Shown here: piece by piece, positions 27,953 through 38,429 of the stretch
Position numbering within the stretch: the stretch's first letter is position 1
Layout: each line of letters opens with the position of its first letter
Assembly (NCBI RefSeq): GCF_000276605.1
Contig: NZ_AKJX01000110.1
Span: 1-48,425 of the forward strand
DNA length: 48,425 nt
Reading direction: 5' to 3'
Source of the DNA: Acidovorax sp. CF316
GTDB taxonomy: Bacteria; Pseudomonadota; Gammaproteobacteria; Burkholderiales; Burkholderiaceae_C
Notes under the pieces: model-generated
The model's input: the letters and a program-made list of their open reading frames with translations, nothing else
Database searches by the model: none
What the model was told of the DNA's origin: nothing
Position numbers and translations under genes: made by a program

Positions 27953-27976
27953 CAAAAGGCCGCCCGAAGGCGGCCT
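27953..27976 (-). terminator. Intrinsic terminator after the hemA-prfA-prmC-grxD operon
   Basis: On the minus strand an 8-bp perfect stem AGGCCGCC/GGCGGCCT (27969-27976 with 27957-27964) closed by a TTCG loop and followed by TTTTGC. It ends transcription coming from grxD and is upstream of the AAA ATPase gene. Confidence 0.88.
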
Positions 27977-28003
27977 CACCGACGGTGGCGGTAGCAGGCG
28001 GAA

Positions 28004-28327
28004 TTACTCGCCGGTGCCCAGCACCTGCTTGAGCTCGCCCGACTCGTACATCTCCATCATGATGTCCGAACCGCCGATGAACTCGCCCTTTACGTACAGC
28101 TGGGGGATGGTGGGCCACTGGCTGTATTCCTTGATGCCCTGGCGGATCTCGTCGTCCTCGAGCACGTTCACCGTGACCACGGTCTTGGGGTCCACGCCGC
28201 TGGCCTTGAGGATCTGGATCGCTCGGCCCGAAAAACCGCACATGGGGAAGCTGGCGTTGCCCTTCATGAACAGCAGGATGTCGCTGGATTTCACGAGGGC
28301 GTCGATGCGTTGTTGGGTGTCGCTCAT
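28004..28327 (-). CDS. grxD: Monothiol glutaredoxin (Grx4 type)
   Basis: CGFS-type glutaredoxin, which binds a bridging [2Fe-2S] cluster with glutathione and serves in Fe-S transfer and iron sensing. In the 107 residues the active site is MKGNASFPMCGFSGRA with Cys30; WPTIPQLYVKGEFIGGSDI contains the cis-Pro and GSH-binding GG. Last gene of the hemA operon in this window, 52 bp after prmC. Confidence 0.97.
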   Translation of the reverse strand: MSDTQQRIDALVKSSDILLFMKGNASFPMCGFSGRAIQILKASGVDPKTVVTVNVLEDDEIRQGIKEYSQWPTIPQLYVKGEFIGGSDIMMEMYESGELKQVLGTGE

Positions 28328-28379
28328 GGGAATACTCCTTGAAAGGGCTGGCAGGCCTCGCAGGCCTGCAATAACGCGA

Positions 28380-29234
28380 TTATTTCACTGTCGGCCACTG
28401 TCCGCCCGAGCAGCGTGCGATGCCGGCCAGATCCATGCGGCTTTGCACCTCTGCGAAGCCCTGCTCGCGCAGCAGCGCGCACACGGCATCCGCCTGGTCG
28501 TGGCCGTGCTCCAGCAGCAGCCAACCCCCTGGCAGAAGGTGATCGGGGGATTGCACCACGATGGTGCGTATGTCGTCCAGCCCATCGGTGCCGCTGGCCA
28601 GGGCCGAGAGGGGCTCGTGGGTCAGCGCGGCCAGGTGCGGGTCGGCCGCGGCAATGTAGGGCGGGTTGGAGACGATGGCGTCGAACAGGCCCTCCACCCC
28701 CTGCAGCCAGTCGGCGTGCGCGAACTGCACCGGCAGCGCCAGCCGCTGGGCGTTGGCCTGGGCCACGGCCAGCGCGTCGGTGCTGGCATCCACGGCCAGC
28801 ACGCGGGCCGCCGGGCGCTGGTGCTGCAGTGCCAGGGCAATGGCGCCGCTGCCCGTGCCCAGGTCTGCGATGCGCGGGGCGGGCAGGGGGGCGATCAGTT
28901 CCAGGGTCCAGTCCACCAGGGTCTCGGTATCGGGGCGCGGGTCCAGCACGCGGGCGTCGACCGAGAGGGCCAGGCCGTAGAACTCCTTCCTGCCCGTGAG
29001 GTAGGCCACGGGCTCGCCGGTAGCTCGGCGCAGGCACAGGGCCTGGTAGCGCCGAGAGGCATCGGATGCCAGCGCGTCCGTGTCGTGCGCCAGCAGCCAG
29101 GCGCGGTCGGTGGCGGCGCGGCCCAGCACGTGCAGCAGCAGCAGTTGCGCGTCGATGCGCGCCAGGCCCAGGGTGCGTGCCAGGCCCAGGGCGTCGGCCA
29201 CGGTGGCGGGCGGGTTGGGGGTGGTGTCGTCCAT
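28380..29234 (-). CDS. prmC: Release factor glutamine methyltransferase
   Basis: N5-methylates the Gln of the GGQ motif in RF1/RF2 using S-adenosylmethionine. The 284 residues have an N-terminal helical domain, SAM-binding DLGTGSGAIALAL, and the substrate-binding NPPY motif at about 190-193 (IVSNPPYIAAADPHL). It follows its substrate gene prfA by 23 bp, as in most bacteria. Confidence 0.96.
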   Translation of the reverse strand: MDDTTPNPPATVADALGLARTLGLARIDAQLLLLHVLGRAATDRAWLLAHDTDALASDASRRYQALCLRRATGEPVAYLTGRKEFYGLALSVDARVLDPRPDTETLVDWTLELIAPLPAPRIADLGTGSGAIALALQHQRPAARVLAVDASTDALAVAQANAQRLALPVQFAHADWLQGVEGLFDAIVSNPPYIAAADPHLAALTHEPLSALASGTDGLDDIRTIVVQSPDHLLPGGWLLLEHGHDQADAVCALLREQGFAEVQSRMDLAGIARCSGGQWPTVK

Positions 29235-29257
29235 GGCGGGTCTGGGTGGGGGCTGGC

Positions 29258-30346
29258 TCAGCCGGCCGCTCCCATTTCCAGCTCTTCGAGCTGCTCGGCC
29301 TCGCGCGCATGGGCCATGGCCTGCAGCACGTCGGCCAGGTCGCCTTCCATCACCAGCAGCAGCTTGTACAGCGTGAGGTTGATGCGGTGGTCCGTGAGCC
29401 GGCCCTGCGGGAAGTTGTAGGTGCGGATGCGGTCGCTGCGGTCGCCGCTGCCGATCAGGCCCTTGCGCAGCGCGGCCTCCTTGGCGGCGCGCTCGCTGCG
29501 CTCCTTCTCCTGGATGCGCGCCTGCAGCACCTGCAGGGCCTTGGCTTTGTTGCTGTGCTGGCTGCGGCCGTCCTGGCACTCGGCCACGATGCCGGTGGGC
29601 AAGTGCACCACGCGCACCGCCGAGTCGGTCTTGTTGATGTGCTGGCCCCCGGCGCCGCTGGCACGGAAGGTGTCGATGCGCAGGTCTGCCGGGTTGAGCT
29701 TGATGGCCTCGGTCTCGTCGGGCTCGGGCATCACGGCCACCGTGCAGGCGCTGGTGTGGATGCGGCCCTGCGTCTCGGTGGCCGGCACGCGCTGGACGCG
29801 GTGCCCGCCCGATTCGAACTTGAGCGTGCCATACACGTTGTCACCCTCGATGCGCAGCACGATTTCCTTGTAGCCCCCGAGCTCGGCCGCGTTCTCGCTC
29901 ACCACCTCGACCTTCCAGCCCACGTTGGCGGCGTAGCGTGAATACATGCGCGTGAGGTCGCCCGCGAACAGGGCCGACTCGTCGCCGCCCGTGCCCGCGC
30001 GAATTTCCATGAAGGCATTGCGCGTGTCGTCCGGGTCCTTGGGCAGCAGCAGGCGCTGCAGCTCATCCTCCAGCTGCAGCAGTTCGGCCTCGGCGCTGGC
30101 GATTTCTTCCTGCGCCATCTCGGCCATGTCGGGGTCGGCCAGCATCTCGCGCGCGCCGGCCAGGTCGGCCTCGCGCTGTACATAACGCGCATAGCGGCCC
30201 GCCACCTGGGTCACCTCGGCGTGCTCGCGCGAGAGCAGGCGGTACTGGGCCATGTCGCCCATGATGTCCTCGCGCGAGAGCAGGAAATCGAGCTCGCCCA
30301 AGCGCTGGGCATAGCGCTCCAGCTGGTTTCTGAGAAAAGTCTTCAT
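29258..30346 (-). CDS. prfA: Peptide chain release factor 1
   Basis: Reads UAA/UAG stop codons and triggers peptide release. The 362-residue product has the codon-reading PAT motif ([14 protein letters not shown], near 186), the catalytic GGQ near 233 in [15 protein letters not shown], and the start [22 protein letters not shown]. Upstream in-frame codons are not conserved. Middle gene of hemA-prfA-prmC-grxD. Confidence 0.97.
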   Translation of the reverse strand: MKTFLRNQLERYAQRLGELDFLLSREDIMGDMAQYRLLSREHAEVTQVAGRYARYVQREADLAGAREMLADPDMAEMAQEEIASAEAELLQLEDELQRLLLPKDPDDTRNAFMEIRAGTGGDESALFAGDLTRMYSRYAANVGWKVEVVSENAAELGGYKEIVLRIEGDNVYGTLKFESGGHRVQRVPATETQGRIHTSACTVAVMPEPDETEAIKLNPADLRIDTFRASGAGGQHINKTDSAVRVVHLPTGIVAECQDGRSQHSNKAKALQVLQARIQEKERSERAAKEAALRKGLIGSGDRSDRIRTYNFPQGRLTDHRINLTLYKLLLVMEGDLADVLQAMAHAREAEQLEELEMGAAG

Positions 30347-30432
30347 GCGGTGAAAATCGGGGGAGGGGCTACGCGTTCGTAGCGGGCGCTGTCCTGTGGC
30401 GGGCAGCGGGCCTGGTGGGGCGGCGGGCGCCG

Positions 30433-31734
30433 CTACAGGCCGCTGTTCTTGCTTTGTGAACGCAGGAACAGGCGCGAGACGGTCTGGGCCGTCTGGGCGC
30501 GCATCTCGGCATCGCCCGCATGCAGCTCGGCCATGGTGCCGTGCAGCATCTTCTGCGTGATGCCGCGCGACAGGGCCTCCAGGACGGCATCCACATCTTC
30601 GCCACGGGCCAGCAGCTTCTTGGCGCGCGCGATCTCGGCGGTGCGCCAGCTGTCGGTCTGGGCATTGAGCTGCTGGATCAAGGGCACCACGCCACCTTCG
30701 GGGTGGCGCTGGTCCATCCAGTGCATGAAGCTCTGCACGCCGGCGTCGATGATGGCCTCGGCCTGCGCCACGGCGGCCTGGCGGTTGGCCTGGGCGGTCT
30801 GCACCACGCTGGCCAGGTCGTCCACGGTGTACAGGTAGACGTCGCCCAAGGCCTTGACCTCGGGCTCGATGTCGCGCGGCACGGCCAGGTCGACCATGAA
30901 CATGGGGCGGTGGCGGCGCTTCTTGAGCGCGCGCTCCACGGCACCCAGGCCGATGATGGGCAGGCTGCTGGCGGTGCAACTGATCACGGCGTCGAACTCG
31001 TGCAGCCGCTCAGGCAGGTCGGCCAGGCGCATGACCTCGCCGCCAAAACGCGTGGCAAGTTTTTCGCCACGTTCCAGCGTGCGGTTGGCAATCGCGATCT
31101 GCTTAGGGTTCCTGGCCGCGAAGTGTGTGGCGCACAGCTCGATCATCTCGCCCGCGCCCACGAAGAGCACGCGGATCTTCCCCAGGTCTTCGAACAGCTG
31201 GCCCGCCAGGCGCACGGCGGCGGCCGCCATGCTGATGCTGTGCGCACCGATCTCGGTGGAGGTGCGCACCTCCTTGGCCACGGCAAAGCTGCGCTGGAAC
31301 AGCTGGTTCAAGGTGGTGCCCAGGGCGCCGGCGGTTTCGGCGGCGCGCACGGCGTCCTTCATCTGGCCCAGGATCTGGGCTTCGCCCAGCACCATCGAGT
31401 CGAGCCCGCTGGCCACGCGGAAGGCATGGCGCGCCACCAGGCTGTCTTCGAGCGAATAGGAATGCGAGCGCAGCAGCGCCGGGCTCACGCCGCCGCTTTG
31501 CGCCAGCCAGCCCAGGGTGTGGTCGATGGCCGCCTGCTCGCCCGCGCAGTAGATCTCGGTGCGGTTGCAGGTGGAAATGATGGCGGTTTCCACCCCGGGG
31601 TGGCGGCTTACCTGGCCCAGCGACTGGCGCAGGCCGTGCAGCGTGGGGGCAATCTGGTCGAGCGCGAACGCGAACCGGCCGCGCAGATCGAGCGGCGCGG
31701 TGGTGTGGTTGATGCCGAGGGCCCAGACTGCCAT
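30433..31734 (-). CDS. hemA: Glutamyl-tRNA reductase
   Basis: Committed step of C5-pathway tetrapyrrole synthesis: NADPH-dependent reduction of Glu-tRNA(Glu) to glutamate-1-semialdehyde. The 433 residues include the catalytic Cys56 in [10 protein letters not shown], the NADPH-binding VGAGEMIEL and the C-terminal dimerisation helices. The ATG at 31734 gives the family start [20 protein letters not shown]. There is no Shine-Dalgarno, and TATAAT ends 9 nt upstream of the A of the ATG, suggesting a leaderless or nearly leaderless mRNA. An FNR-type site lies further upstream. First gene of the operon. Confidence 0.97.
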   Translation of the reverse strand: MAVWALGINHTTAPLDLRGRFAFALDQIAPTLHGLRQSLGQVSRHPGVETAIISTCNRTEIYCAGEQAAIDHTLGWLAQSGGVSPALLRSHSYSLEDSLVARHAFRVASGLDSMVLGEAQILGQMKDAVRAAETAGALGTTLNQLFQRSFAVAKEVRTSTEIGAHSISMAAAAVRLAGQLFEDLGKIRVLFVGAGEMIELCATHFAARNPKQIAIANRTLERGEKLATRFGGEVMRLADLPERLHEFDAVISCTASSLPIIGLGAVERALKKRRHRPMFMVDLAVPRDIEPEVKALGDVYLYTVDDLASVVQTAQANRQAAVAQAEAIIDAGVQSFMHWMDQRHPEGGVVPLIQQLNAQTDSWRTAEIARAKKLLARGEDVDAVLEALSRGITQKMLHGTMAELHAGDAEMRAQTAQTVSRLFLRSQSKNSGL

Positions 31735-31742
31735 AGACGCCG

Positions 31743-31748
31743 ATTATA
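31743..31748 (-). promoter_or_regulatory. Perfect -10 element of the hemA promoter
   Basis: TATAAT on the minus strand, separated from the hemA ATG by 8 bp. At the 17-bp -35 position (31766-31771) the sequence is GCACCG, with no likeness to TTGACA, as expected of an activator-dependent promoter. Confidence 0.65.
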
Positions 31749-31788
31749 AAATTGTTGGAACATCCCGGTGCACCTGCCTGGGAAAGCC

Positions 31789-31802
31789 TTGATTTGGGTC
31801 AA
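31789..31802. promoter_or_regulatory. FNR/ANR-type box
   Basis: TTGAT-TTGG-GTCAA matches the FNR-family consensus TTGAT-N4-ATCAA at nine of ten positions. The centre (31795.5) is 61.5 bp upstream of the hemA ATG adenine, the classic class I distance if transcription begins there. It ends 5 bp before the start of the divergent 92-residue protein gene. Confidence 0.65.
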
Positions 31803-31807
31803 TTGCC

Positions 31808-32086
31808 ATGGGTCCTTTGGACACGCTGAACCACCTGTTGAATTTCCTCGCGCCCGCCGCCGCCATGGCCGTGCTGATGGCGCTGGGAGCCCGCCTGTTG
31901 GGCTGGAAATCCACCGCATTCCGCGCCACATGGGCGCAGGTCGCTATCCAATTCGCAGTGGGCAGCGCGGTGCTGTTGGGCGGGCTGGTGCTGCAGGGCC
32001 GCGACGGCAAGATGGCCACCTATGCCGCGCTGGTGCTGGCCTGCGCCACCTGCCAGTGGGCCATGGGCAAGAGCTGGAAGGGCTGA
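31808..32086 (+). CDS. Small hypothetical membrane protein
   Basis: I do not recognise a named family. The 92-residue product is very hydrophobic with three probable transmembrane segments (about 8-32, 43-62, 68-86), a basic C-terminus (MGKSWKG) and short loops. The ATG at 31808 has no clear ribosome-binding site, and the FNR-type box ends 5 bp before it, so the promoter must either overlap the box or lie within hemA. It is convergent with the MscS gene, 21 bp apart. Coding status is supported by the position, length and membrane topology, but not by homology. Confidence 0.65.
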   Translation: MGPLDTLNHLLNFLAPAAAMAVLMALGARLLGWKSTAFRATWAQVAIQFAVGSAVLLGGLVLQGRDGKMATYAALVLACATCQWAMGKSWKG

Positions 32087-32107
32087 ACGCCCCTTCGCGC
32101 AGACCGG

Positions 32108-34630
32108 TCAGGCCGGCGCTGCTGGCGTGACCGGTGCCAGCGGCGTATCTCCACCCTGGGCCCGCGTGCCGTGCGTGACGGCCGTCGTGGCCGGCGGTGA
32201 CAGTGCCAGGCCTGCGTCGCGCAGGCTGTCCAGGATGGAGAACAGCAGGTCGCTGCGCACCCCGCCCGCATTGCGCGGGTTGCTCACGTAGCCGATGGCC
32301 AGGAAAGTCAGCGTACCGTTCAGGATGCCTTCGAGTTGCACGACGGGCTCGGGGTCGGCCATGATGCCCTCGTGGGCCGCGAAGGCCGCCAGGATCACCT
32401 CGCGCATGCGCTGGGCGTCGGTATCGAGCGGCGCCGGCAGGCGCAGCAGCACGCGGCCGGGGGCACCGGTCAGCGTCATGTTGCGCACGGTCTTGGTGAT
32501 GAACTCGGAGTTGGGCACGATCACGGTGGAGCGGTCCCCGAGCTGGATCTCGGTGGCGCGCACGTTCACCCGGCGCACGTCGCCCTCGGTCTCGCCCAGC
32601 ACCACCCAGTCGCCCACGCGCACCGGCCGCTCGGCCAGCAGGATCAGGCCCGAGATGAAGTTCTGCACGATGGCCTGCAGTCCGAAGCCGATGCCCACCG
32701 ACAGTGCGCTGGCCACCCAGGCGATGCGCTCCACGCTGATGCCCAGGCCCGCCAGCGCGATGGCGATCACCGCCACGCCGCCCACATAGCCCAGCAGGGT
32801 GACGATGGAGCTGCGCATGCCCGGTTCCAGCGAGGTGTTCGGAAAGAACTGGTCGCTGAGCCAGCGCTTCAGGATGCGGATCATCACGAAGCCGGCGCAG
32901 GCGATCGCCAGCGCCGTCAGCAGCGCCTGGGGCGCCAGCGTCACGCTGCCCACCTGCAGGGTCTGGTTCACGCTGCCGCCGCGGCGGAACACTTCGTCGG
33001 GCGCCGTGCCCAGCGGTGCCAGCAGGGCGATCGCCATGTAGAACAGCAGCACCACGCGCAGCGCGCCCGAGGCCACCACGGCGCTCTGGTCCAGGAGCTT
33101 GCCATCCACGCCCAGGCCCTTGTGCAGGCGCTGGCCGAAGCCGCCGCGCGAGGACAGCACGGCCTGCGCCACGTCCTCCACCAGTTCGAACAACAGGTAG
33201 GTGGTGGCAAAGACCACGCCGGTCCAGACCATCTGGCCCGCCAGCATGTGCGCCAGGGCCACGAAGCCCAGCACCAGCAGCACCAGGATCGCGAAGGCCG
33301 TGGCCGCTGCGCCCGCCACCAGCAAGCCCATCCAGATGGGGCGCGGGGCCGGTGCCTCCGGCGCCGGCTCGCTGGCGCTGCCTTGCTGCGCATCCTGGCC
33401 CGCGCTGGCGGGCTGTGCGGCAGCGGGCGCGGGCGCGCGCAGGTGGCGCAGCGCACACAGGATGACCAGGGCCATCAGCAGGGCCGACACCGCATGCGCC
33501 GACACCTCGGCCGAGAGGCTGGCGCCCACCACGCGGTTGACCTCGATGACCAGCCCACCGAGCACGGTTGCCAGCGCCAGCCACCAGGGGTAGGGGGCGA
33601 GGCGCGTGGCCAGCTCATCCGAGAGGGCTGTGAGGCGCCAGGAGCTGCGCTTGCGGGAGATGAGGGCATGGCCGAGCGCGATCATGAACGCGGCGAACAC
33701 CACCAGCTGCAGGGTGGCGCGCTCGAAGGCCTGCAGCCGCGGGCTCGGCACCGCTTCCACCGTGAGCCCGCCCCAGGCCAGCTGGACGGCCAGGGCCAGC
33801 AGCATGGTGTGCACCAGCACCGATGCGAACGCCAGCAGCGAGCGGCGCAGCCGCCCGGGCGGCAGCCGCGCCGGCGCCAGGCGCAGCAGCAGTCGCTCTG
33901 CCAGCCAGGGCCCGGCGATGGCAGCGAACAAGGCCATGGCCAGGCTGACCACGAAGCCCGTGCGGTGTGCGGGCTCCCAGGCCCTGGCTACCGACTGCTG
34001 CAGCTCGGCGGCCAGCGACTGCAGGCGTGCTAGGTCGCCGGGGAAGGCGCTGCGCACATTGCGCCAGAAGGTGCCGGTCAGGGGCGAGTCGATGCGCGTC
34101 GTGAGCGCGGTCTGGAACTGCTCGCGGCGCTGGCGGATGATGTCCGCGCTGCGCTGCTCGGCGTCCACCGCGATCAGGCGCGCGAGCTTGAGCTCGGCGT
34201 CGATGCTGCTGCGCTCCTTGGCCAGCGCGCTGCGCTGCTGTGCGACATCGGGCGCCTCTGCCACTGCCCCCTTGTCCGGTGCCGGGCCCAGGCCGGAAAG
34301 CCGGGTATCGACGTCGGCCAGCGCTTCGGCGCGGCGTGCTGCCACCTGCGTGGCCGCCGTGCCGATGGCCGAGATGTCGCTGAGCCATTGGCGGTAGTCG
34401 TCGTCTTCGCCGATCTTGGCGGGGATGGCCTCGAAGCGTTCGCGCAGCGTGTCCACGCTGGGCAGCTCGGGCTTTTCACTGGAGGAACTGCTGCTGGCGG
34501 CAGCCGCAGGAGGGGCCGGAGTGCGGCCCTGGGCGTGTGCGGGGGCTGTCTGCAGCCCGACCAGCGCCACCACGAAGGCCAGGAAGGCTGTGCCGGCGGC
34601 CAGGCGGGCACGGATGCGATGCAATGTCAT
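32108..34630 (-). CDS. DUF3772-containing MscS-family mechanosensitive channel
   Basis: An 840-residue protein of the large MscS type. It has a signal peptide (to about AHA, 33), a periplasmic helical domain of the DUF3772 type (about 55-210), many transmembrane helices (about 215-610), and the MscS pore and beta/vestibule domains (about 610-800; WVASALSVGIGFGLQAIVQN, followed by GLILLAERPVRVGDWVVLGE). Likely an osmotic-shock channel of the inner membrane; gating threshold and ion preference cannot be told. Transcribed alone, 79 bp after ugpQ's stop. Confidence 0.9.
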   Translation of the reverse strand: MTLHRIRARLAAGTAFLAFVVALVGLQTAPAHAQGRTPAPPAAAASSSSSSEKPELPSVDTLRERFEAIPAKIGEDDDYRQWLSDISAIGTAATQVAARRAEALADVDTRLSGLGPAPDKGAVAEAPDVAQQRSALAKERSSIDAELKLARLIAVDAEQRSADIIRQRREQFQTALTTRIDSPLTGTFWRNVRSAFPGDLARLQSLAAELQQSVARAWEPAHRTGFVVSLAMALFAAIAGPWLAERLLLRLAPARLPPGRLRRSLLAFASVLVHTMLLALAVQLAWGGLTVEAVPSPRLQAFERATLQLVVFAAFMIALGHALISRKRSSWRLTALSDELATRLAPYPWWLALATVLGGLVIEVNRVVGASLSAEVSAHAVSALLMALVILCALRHLRAPAPAAAQPASAGQDAQQGSASEPAPEAPAPRPIWMGLLVAGAAATAFAILVLLVLGFVALAHMLAGQMVWTGVVFATTYLLFELVEDVAQAVLSSRGGFGQRLHKGLGVDGKLLDQSAVVASGALRVVLLFYMAIALLAPLGTAPDEVFRRGGSVNQTLQVGSVTLAPQALLTALAIACAGFVMIRILKRWLSDQFFPNTSLEPGMRSSIVTLLGYVGGVAVIAIALAGLGISVERIAWVASALSVGIGFGLQAIVQNFISGLILLAERPVRVGDWVVLGETEGDVRRVNVRATEIQLGDRSTVIVPNSEFITKTVRNMTLTGAPGRVLLRLPAPLDTDAQRMREVILAAFAAHEGIMADPEPVVQLEGILNGTLTFLAIGYVSNPRNAGGVRSDLLFSILDSLRDAGLALSPPATTAVTHGTRAQGGDTPLAPVTPAAPA

Positions 34631-34709
34631 GCCCGCATTGTGCTGCGCCCACCGCAGCCCCTGTGAGAGAGTGTTCCAGCCCGCGGCAGCCGGCTGCCTG
34701 GCAGGCGGG

Positions 34710-35477
34710 TCAGCTTGCCGGGCTGAACAGATCGACCCGGTCGGTGATGATGCCGTCCGTGCCCAGCGCGATCAGGCGCTGCACGGCCCAGGGATCGTTC
34801 ACGGTGTAGCTCAGCGCCCGCATGCCCTGGCCATGCACGGTGGCCACCAGTGCGGCATCCCACAGCGCGTGGTTGCAGACGATGGCCACGCAGCCCAGGC
34901 CATGGGCTTCGTCGACGAAACCCTGGCGGTGCACGTCGACCAGCAGCGCACGCGGCAGTTGTGGCGCCGTGGCACGCGCGCTCGCCAGCGCAACGGGCTG
35001 GAAGGATGACAGCAGTGGTGGCACGGCCTGGTCCTGCCACAGGCGGGCGGCGGTCTCGGCCACCACGCGGCCGGTGGCGTCATCCTGCCCGGGCGTGGGC
35101 TTGATCTCGATGTTCAGGAAGTAGGCGTTGGCGATGCAGTAGCGCGCCAGGGCCTCCAGTGTGGGCAGGGGTTCGCCGGCATGCGCGCGCGAATGCCAGC
35201 CGCCCGCGTCGAGCTGCGACAGGGCGCTCCAGTCCAGGTCGCCGCCGGTGCCCCGGCCATTGGTGGTGCGCTGCAGCGTGGCGTCGTGCATCAGGAAGGG
35301 CACGCCGTCGCGGCTGAGCTTGGCATCGCATTCGAACATGCGGTAGCCGTGCTGGGCCCCGAGGCGAAACGCCGCCAGCGTGTTCTCGGGTGCCAGCTTG
35401 CCTGCGCCGCGGTGCGCGATCCAGCGCGGGTAGGGCCAGACCGCGGCCAGGTCGGCCTGGGTGTGCTCGTCGCTCAT
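34710..35477 (-). CDS. ugpQ: Glycerophosphodiester phosphodiesterase UgpQ
   Basis: Hydrolyses glycerophosphodiesters to sn-glycerol-3-phosphate and an alcohol. The 255 residues have the GDPD active site: H22-R23, E31, E49 and D51 (YRMFECDAKLS), H64 (LMHD) and the metal-binding EIKPTP. Its start is 5 bp past the ugpC stop. Being the last gene of ugpBAECQ with no signal peptide, it should act in the cytoplasm on imported or internal diesters, as in E. coli. Confidence 0.94.
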   Translation of the reverse strand: MSDEHTQADLAAVWPYPRWIAHRGAGKLAPENTLAAFRLGAQHGYRMFECDAKLSRDGVPFLMHDATLQRTTNGRGTGGDLDWSALSQLDAGGWHSRAHAGEPLPTLEALARYCIANAYFLNIEIKPTPGQDDATGRVVAETAARLWQDQAVPPLLSSFQPVALASARATAPQLPRALLVDVHRQGFVDEAHGLGCVAIVCNHALWDAALVATVHGQGMRALSYTVNDPWAVQRLIALGTDGIITDRVDLFSPAS

Positions 35478-35482
35478 GCGCT

Positions 35483-36493
<1,011 letters not shown>

Positions 36494-36571
36494 AACAACT
36501 TTGGGATCTGGGTTGTGTCTGGGCGGCACGGGTGGGTGGCCGCCACGGTCATTGGGTTGCGGGTGGTCGCC

Positions 36572-37423
36572 TTACTTTTCGGTATCGACCAGGCCCTTGA
36601 CGAACCAGCGCTGCATGAACACCACCACCAGCGCGGGCGGCAGCATGGCCAGCAGGGCCGTGGCCATCACGATGTTCCATTCGTTGCCGGTATCGCCGCC
36701 GGCGATCATGCGCTTGATGCCGATCACCACGGGGTACATGTCTTCCGAGGTGGTCACCAGCAGCGGCCACAGGTACTGGTTCCAGCCGTAGATGAACTGG
36801 ATCACGAACAGCGCGGCGATCGAGGTGCGCGACAGCGGCACCAGGATGTCCTTGAAGAAGCGCATGGGGCCGGCGCCGTCCACACGGGCGGCCTCCACCA
36901 GCTCGTCGGGCACCGTGAGGAAGAACTGGCGGAACAGGAAGGTCGCCGTGGCCGAGGCGATCAGCGGCACCGTCAGGCCCGCATAGCTGTTGAGCATGCC
37001 CAGGTTGGAGACCACCTGGTAGGTGGGCCCGATGCGCACTTCCACCGGCAGCATCAGCGTGATGAAGATCAGCCAGAAGCAGATGCCCTTGAAGGGGAAG
37101 CGGAAGTACACGATGGCGAAGGCCGAGAGCAGTGAGATCGAGATCTTGCCCACGGTGATCACGATGGCGGTGACGAAGCTCACCCACATCATGCGCGCCA
37201 CGGGCGCGGTGGAGCCCGCGCCCGAGCCGCCGCCGAACAGGGTGTCGTGGTAGGTCTGCCAGAAGTTGCTGCCGGGCAGCAGGGGCATGGGCGCCTGCAC
37301 GATGTCCTGGGCGGTGTGCGTGGAGGCCACGAATGCCAGGTACAGCGGGAAGCCGACGATGATCACCCCCAGCACCATGATCAGGTGCGAGAAGAGTTTC
37401 AGGTAAGGACTGCGTTCAACCAT
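36572..37423 (-). CDS. ugpE: sn-glycerol-3-phosphate ABC transporter permease UgpE
   Basis: Second permease subunit. The 283 residues have six predicted transmembrane helices and the EAA loop [20 protein letters not shown], which contacts UgpC. Start ([19 protein letters not shown]) lies 1 bp past the ugpA stop, indicating translational coupling. Confidence 0.96.
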   Translation of the reverse strand: MVERSPYLKLFSHLIMVLGVIIVGFPLYLAFVASTHTAQDIVQAPMPLLPGSNFWQTYHDTLFGGGSGAGSTAPVARMMWVSFVTAIVITVGKISISLLSAFAIVYFRFPFKGICFWLIFITLMLPVEVRIGPTYQVVSNLGMLNSYAGLTVPLIASATATFLFRQFFLTVPDELVEAARVDGAGPMRFFKDILVPLSRTSIAALFVIQFIYGWNQYLWPLLVTTSEDMYPVVIGIKRMIAGGDTGNEWNIVMATALLAMLPPALVVVFMQRWFVKGLVDTEK

Positions 37424-37424
37424 C

Positions 37425-38306
37425 TCAATACTGCACTTTCTTTTCCACGTAGCGGAACTGGATCACCGTCAGGGTCACCACGATGAACATCAGCACCACC
37501 GACTGCGCGGCCGAGCCACCCATGTCCATGGCCTTGAAGCCGTCGTAGTAGACCTTGTAGACCAGGATCGAGGTGTCGCGTCCCGGGCCGCCCTGCGTGG
37601 TCGAGTCCACGATGGCGAAGGTGTCGAAGAAGGCGTAGACCACGTTGATCACCAGGAGGAAGAACGTGGTGGGCGAGAGCAGCGGGAACTGGATGCTCCA
37701 GAACCGGCGCCAGGGGCCGGCACCGTCGATGGCGGCGGCTTCGATCAGCGACTTGGGGATGGACTGCAGGCCCGCCAGGAAGAACAGGAAGTTGTAGGAA
37801 ATCTGCTTCCACACGGCCGCCACCACGATCAGCGCCATGGCGTGGTCGGAGTTGAGCATGTGGTTCCAGTTGAAGCCCGACTGGCGCAGCATGTAGGTCA
37901 CCACGCCGAGCGAGGGCGAGAACATGAACATCCACAGCACGCCGGCCACGGCCGGGGCCACGGCATAGGGCAGCAGCAGCGCGGTCTTGTACGCCAGGGC
38001 GCCCTTGACGATGCGGTCCGCAAAGATGGCCAGGATCAGGGACAGGCTGATGCCGCTGACCGCCACCAGGATGGAGAAAAACGCCGTGGTCTTGAACGAG
38101 GCCAGGTAGCCGGCGTCCTGGAACAGGGCCTTGAAATTGTCGAAGCCCACCCACTCGTTGGAGAAGCCGAAGGTGTCCTGCACCTGGAACGACTGCACCA
38201 GGGCCTGGCCGGCCGGCCAGAAGAAGAAGACGCTGATGATGACCAATTGGGGTGCCAGAAGCACCCACGGCAGCCATGCTGAGCGGAAGAGAACGCGTTT
38301 TTCCAT
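37425..38306 (-). CDS. ugpA: sn-glycerol-3-phosphate ABC transporter permease UgpA
   Basis: First permease subunit, 293 residues with six transmembrane helices and the EAA motif [20 protein letters not shown]. Starts [20 protein letters not shown] at 38306. It follows ugpB after a 123-bp gap that contains a strong hairpin. Confidence 0.96.
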   Translation of the reverse strand: MEKRVLFRSAWLPWVLLAPQLVIISVFFFWPAGQALVQSFQVQDTFGFSNEWVGFDNFKALFQDAGYLASFKTTAFFSILVAVSGISLSLILAIFADRIVKGALAYKTALLLPYAVAPAVAGVLWMFMFSPSLGVVTYMLRQSGFNWNHMLNSDHAMALIVVAAVWKQISYNFLFFLAGLQSIPKSLIEAAAIDGAGPWRRFWSIQFPLLSPTTFFLLVINVVYAFFDTFAIVDSTTQGGPGRDTSILVYKVYYDGFKAMDMGGSAAQSVVLMFIVVTLTVIQFRYVEKKVQY

Positions 38307-38328
38307 GTCCAGACTCTCAAAAAGACAA

Positions 38329-38370
38329 CCCGCCACCCAGCAAACCGGGTCGGTTTGCGAGGGAGGCGGG
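38329..38370 (-). promoter_or_regulatory. Hairpin between ugpB and ugpA
   Basis: Nested inverted repeats: CCCGCC/GGCGGG (38329-38334 with 38365-38370) around GCAAACC/GGTTTGC (38340-38346 with 38352-38358). On the minus strand it is followed by TTGTCTTTTTG. It may reduce read-through or protect the ugpB message so that binding protein is made in excess. Confidence 0.55.
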
Positions 38371-38429
38371 CTTTCGGCAGCGCCCTGGCCGGTGTGCCGG
38401 GGCTGCTGCCATGAGCGCTCAGGGAGCGC

